Source: Halopseudomonas pelagia CL-AP6
Lineage (GTDB): Bacteria > Pseudomonadota > Gammaproteobacteria > Pseudomonadales > Pseudomonadaceae
Direction: 5' to 3'
NCBI RefSeq assembly: GCF_000410875.1
Contig: NZ_AROI01000023.1
Coordinates: forward strand, 23,329 to 87,328
Length of the DNA stretch: 64,000 nucleotides
This document shows positions 62,905 to 64,000 of this stretch, piece by piece. The position numbers and the translations under genes were made by a program. Numbering within the stretch: position 1 is the first letter of the stretch; each line of letters opens with the position of its first letter. Under the pieces are notes generated by a model, which worked only from the letters and a program-made list of their open reading frames with translations, was not told the DNA's origin and did no database searches.

Positions 62905-63342
62905 TTAACTATCTGAGTCACAAGCCCAGCGCATCACAAGCTCCGGCTGACCGGTATGCGGATCGGGCGATTCGGCAACCGTCGAAAAGCCGCCCGCCTG
63001 ATAGAATGCGACCGCTCTGGCGTTGGCGCTGTACACGCTGAGCTCAAGGGCTGAGCGCCTGCGCTTGGCTTCATCCAGCAACTGCCGACCCAACCCGCGG
63101 CCCTGGGCGGCAGGACTGACAAAGAGCGCCGCCAGGCGATGCTCGTGCAATGACAGGAATCCGAGTAGCTGCCCCTGCTCCTCCAATACCAGGGTTTCGG
63201 ACTGTGGCAGGTAATGCTCACGCATGGCATCCAGTTGCTCGCGCCAGAAGGCTTCAGGCACAAAATCGTGGGCCTTGATCGACGCTTCCAGCCAAAGGTC
63301 GAGGACGGCGGCGCTGTCGCTGGGGCGATATGGGCGAATCAT
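62905..63342 (-). CDS. GNAT-family N-acetyltransferase, YjaB-like
   Basis: 145-residue GNAT. The opening IRPYRPSDSAAVLDLWLEAS, the LAALFVSPAAQGRGLGRQLL acetyl-CoA loop near residue 77 and the NARAVAFYQAGGFSTVAESP segment near 110 match the YjaB group. The start MIRPYRPSD has AGGA about eight bases upstream; an ATG two codons earlier is too close to it. Substrate unknown. Confidence 0.85.
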   Translation of the reverse strand: MIRPYRPSDSAAVLDLWLEASIKAHDFVPEAFWREQLDAMREHYLPQSETLVLEEQGQLLGFLSLHEHRLAALFVSPAAQGRGLGRQLLDEAKRRRSALELSVYSANARAVAFYQAGGFSTVAESPDPHTGQPELVMRWACDSDS

Positions 63343-63373
63343 GTTCATTTCCTGTTGAGGAGATTGCGAGTCA

Positions 63374-63922
63374 ATGACAGTAAGGCTACATATTTTCGGT
63401 GCATCAGGTTCGGGTACTACCACCCTAGCCCGCGTACTGGCCAAGCGCTGCGGCTGGCTTCACCTGGACACCGATGACTTCTACTGGTTACCCAGCGAAC
63501 CACCCTACCTGCACAAGCGGCCACCCCAGGAGCGGGTGGCAATGATAAACGAACAGACTGCCCAGGTGCCAAACTGGGTACTGAGCGGCTCGCTGTGCAG
63601 CTGGGGTGAAGCGCTGATCCCTTCATTCACTCACGCGCTGTTCCTGCGCCTTGATGATAACGAGCGCATGCGACGCCTGCAGCAACGCGAATCGCAACGT
63701 TACGGCACACGCATCCAGCCCGGCGGCGATATGCATGCGCAAAGCCAGGCCTTTCTCGAATGGGCCGCAGGTTATGAGCATGGCGACATACAGACTCGCA
63801 GCCTGCTGATGCATGAAACATGGATCGAACGGCATCTCGCCTGCCCGCTATTGCGCCTAGATTCGACCCGGGAGAGGCCGGAACAGCTTGTTGAGCGGGT
63901 GGTGGAGTGGATGAGGGGCTGA
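63374..63922 (+). CDS. P-loop nucleoside/adenylate kinase-like protein
   Basis: 182-residue AAA-type kinase fold. Walker A is IFGASGSGTTTLARVLAKRC at residues 7-26, followed by LDTDDFYWLPSEPPYLHKRP, the substrate-binding region. A basic lid segment DDNERMRRLQQRESQRYGTR near 96 is typical. Substrate cannot be deduced; the fold is shared with shikimate, adenylate and topology-modulation-type FlaR-like kinases. It is divergent from the GNAT gene. Confidence 0.8.
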   Translation: MTVRLHIFGASGSGTTTLARVLAKRCGWLHLDTDDFYWLPSEPPYLHKRPPQERVAMINEQTAQVPNWVLSGSLCSWGEALIPSFTHALFLRLDDNERMRRLQQRESQRYGTRIQPGGDMHAQSQAFLEWAAGYEHGDIQTRSLLMHETWIERHLACPLLRLDSTRERPEQLVERVVEWMRG

Positions 63923-64000
63923 GCTTGGCGTGGGGGAGTTGATACTGAGATACATTCGACATGGGGAATGGCAGCTTTCGGCCCAGAGCGTGTAAAAACG

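Overview
This window looks like chromosome of a Pseudomonas-type gammaproteobacterium, most likely a marine or halotolerant lineage such as the Halopseudomonas / P. pertucinogena group. Three things point there. The gene order TIGR02647-cyaA-DUF1289-cyaY-lppL-lysA-dapF-DUF484-xerC-HAD-sutA, then glnK/amtB-ubiK-yifB-EAL/GGDEF-rep-cytochrome c5, follows the PA5271-PA5300 stretch of P. aeruginosa as I remember it. FabY and SutA are Pseudomonas-typical proteins. The complete NAGGN osmolyte cluster is a salt-stress trait. No database search was run; all names rest on recognised motifs, lengths and synteny.

Layout. 0-2.5 kb: 5' part of gabD with a palindromic candidate operator, a MarR regulator, and an orphan Hcp gene behind a candidate sigma54 promoter. 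2.6-7.4 kb: three-gene operon for N-acetylglutaminylglutamine amide. 7.5-11 kb: a YncD/PqqU-type TonB receptor and a frameshifted MFS gene. 11.1-14.7 kb: beta-alanine/malonate-semialdehyde operon with a cupin. 14.9-17.6 kb: fabY and a GST. 17.8-26.5 kb: conserved cyaA-lysA-dapF-xerC-sutA block. 26.6-34.3 kb: an accessory nine-gene minus-strand operon joining an NMT1/Tau-type ABC importer to a creatininase-family enzyme, a biuret-hydrolase-like amidase, two SDRs, a membrane di-iron desaturase/hydroxylase and one unassigned protein. 34.7-43.7 kb: ferritin-like protein, amtB-glnK with a strong NtrC site, ubiK, yifB/comM, a GGDEF-EAL protein, rep and cytochrome c5. 43.9-47.4 kb: tRNA-Arg(CCG), a globin, and soxR divergent from a soxbox-driven ridA-MFS pair, then a GNAT. 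47.4-54.9 kb: cysI-DUF934, ccoG, a MocR regulator, a methyltransferase and a UbiM-like hydroxylase. 54.9-61 kb: probable transferred island with a decayed HipA-like gene, a giant CheB-CheR-PAS-HWE kinase, a lone receiver and a CheB-like protein. 61.3-63.9 kb: MFS transporter, GNAT and a small P-loop kinase-like protein.

How it fits together. Several modules are nutrient or stress responses: osmoprotection (NAGGN), nitrogen (glnK-amtB and probably the nine-gene operon, whose upstream region has a sigma54-like site and which encodes no regulator), redox (soxR), sulfur (cysI) and micro-oxic respiration (ccoG). The best candidate for an undescribed system is the nine-gene operon at 26.6-34.3 kb. 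It is inserted between sutA and amtB, genes that are close neighbours in P. aeruginosa. Its content reads as uptake, oxidation and stepwise hydrolysis of a nitrogen-rich cyclic amide, but the substrate is not known from sequence.
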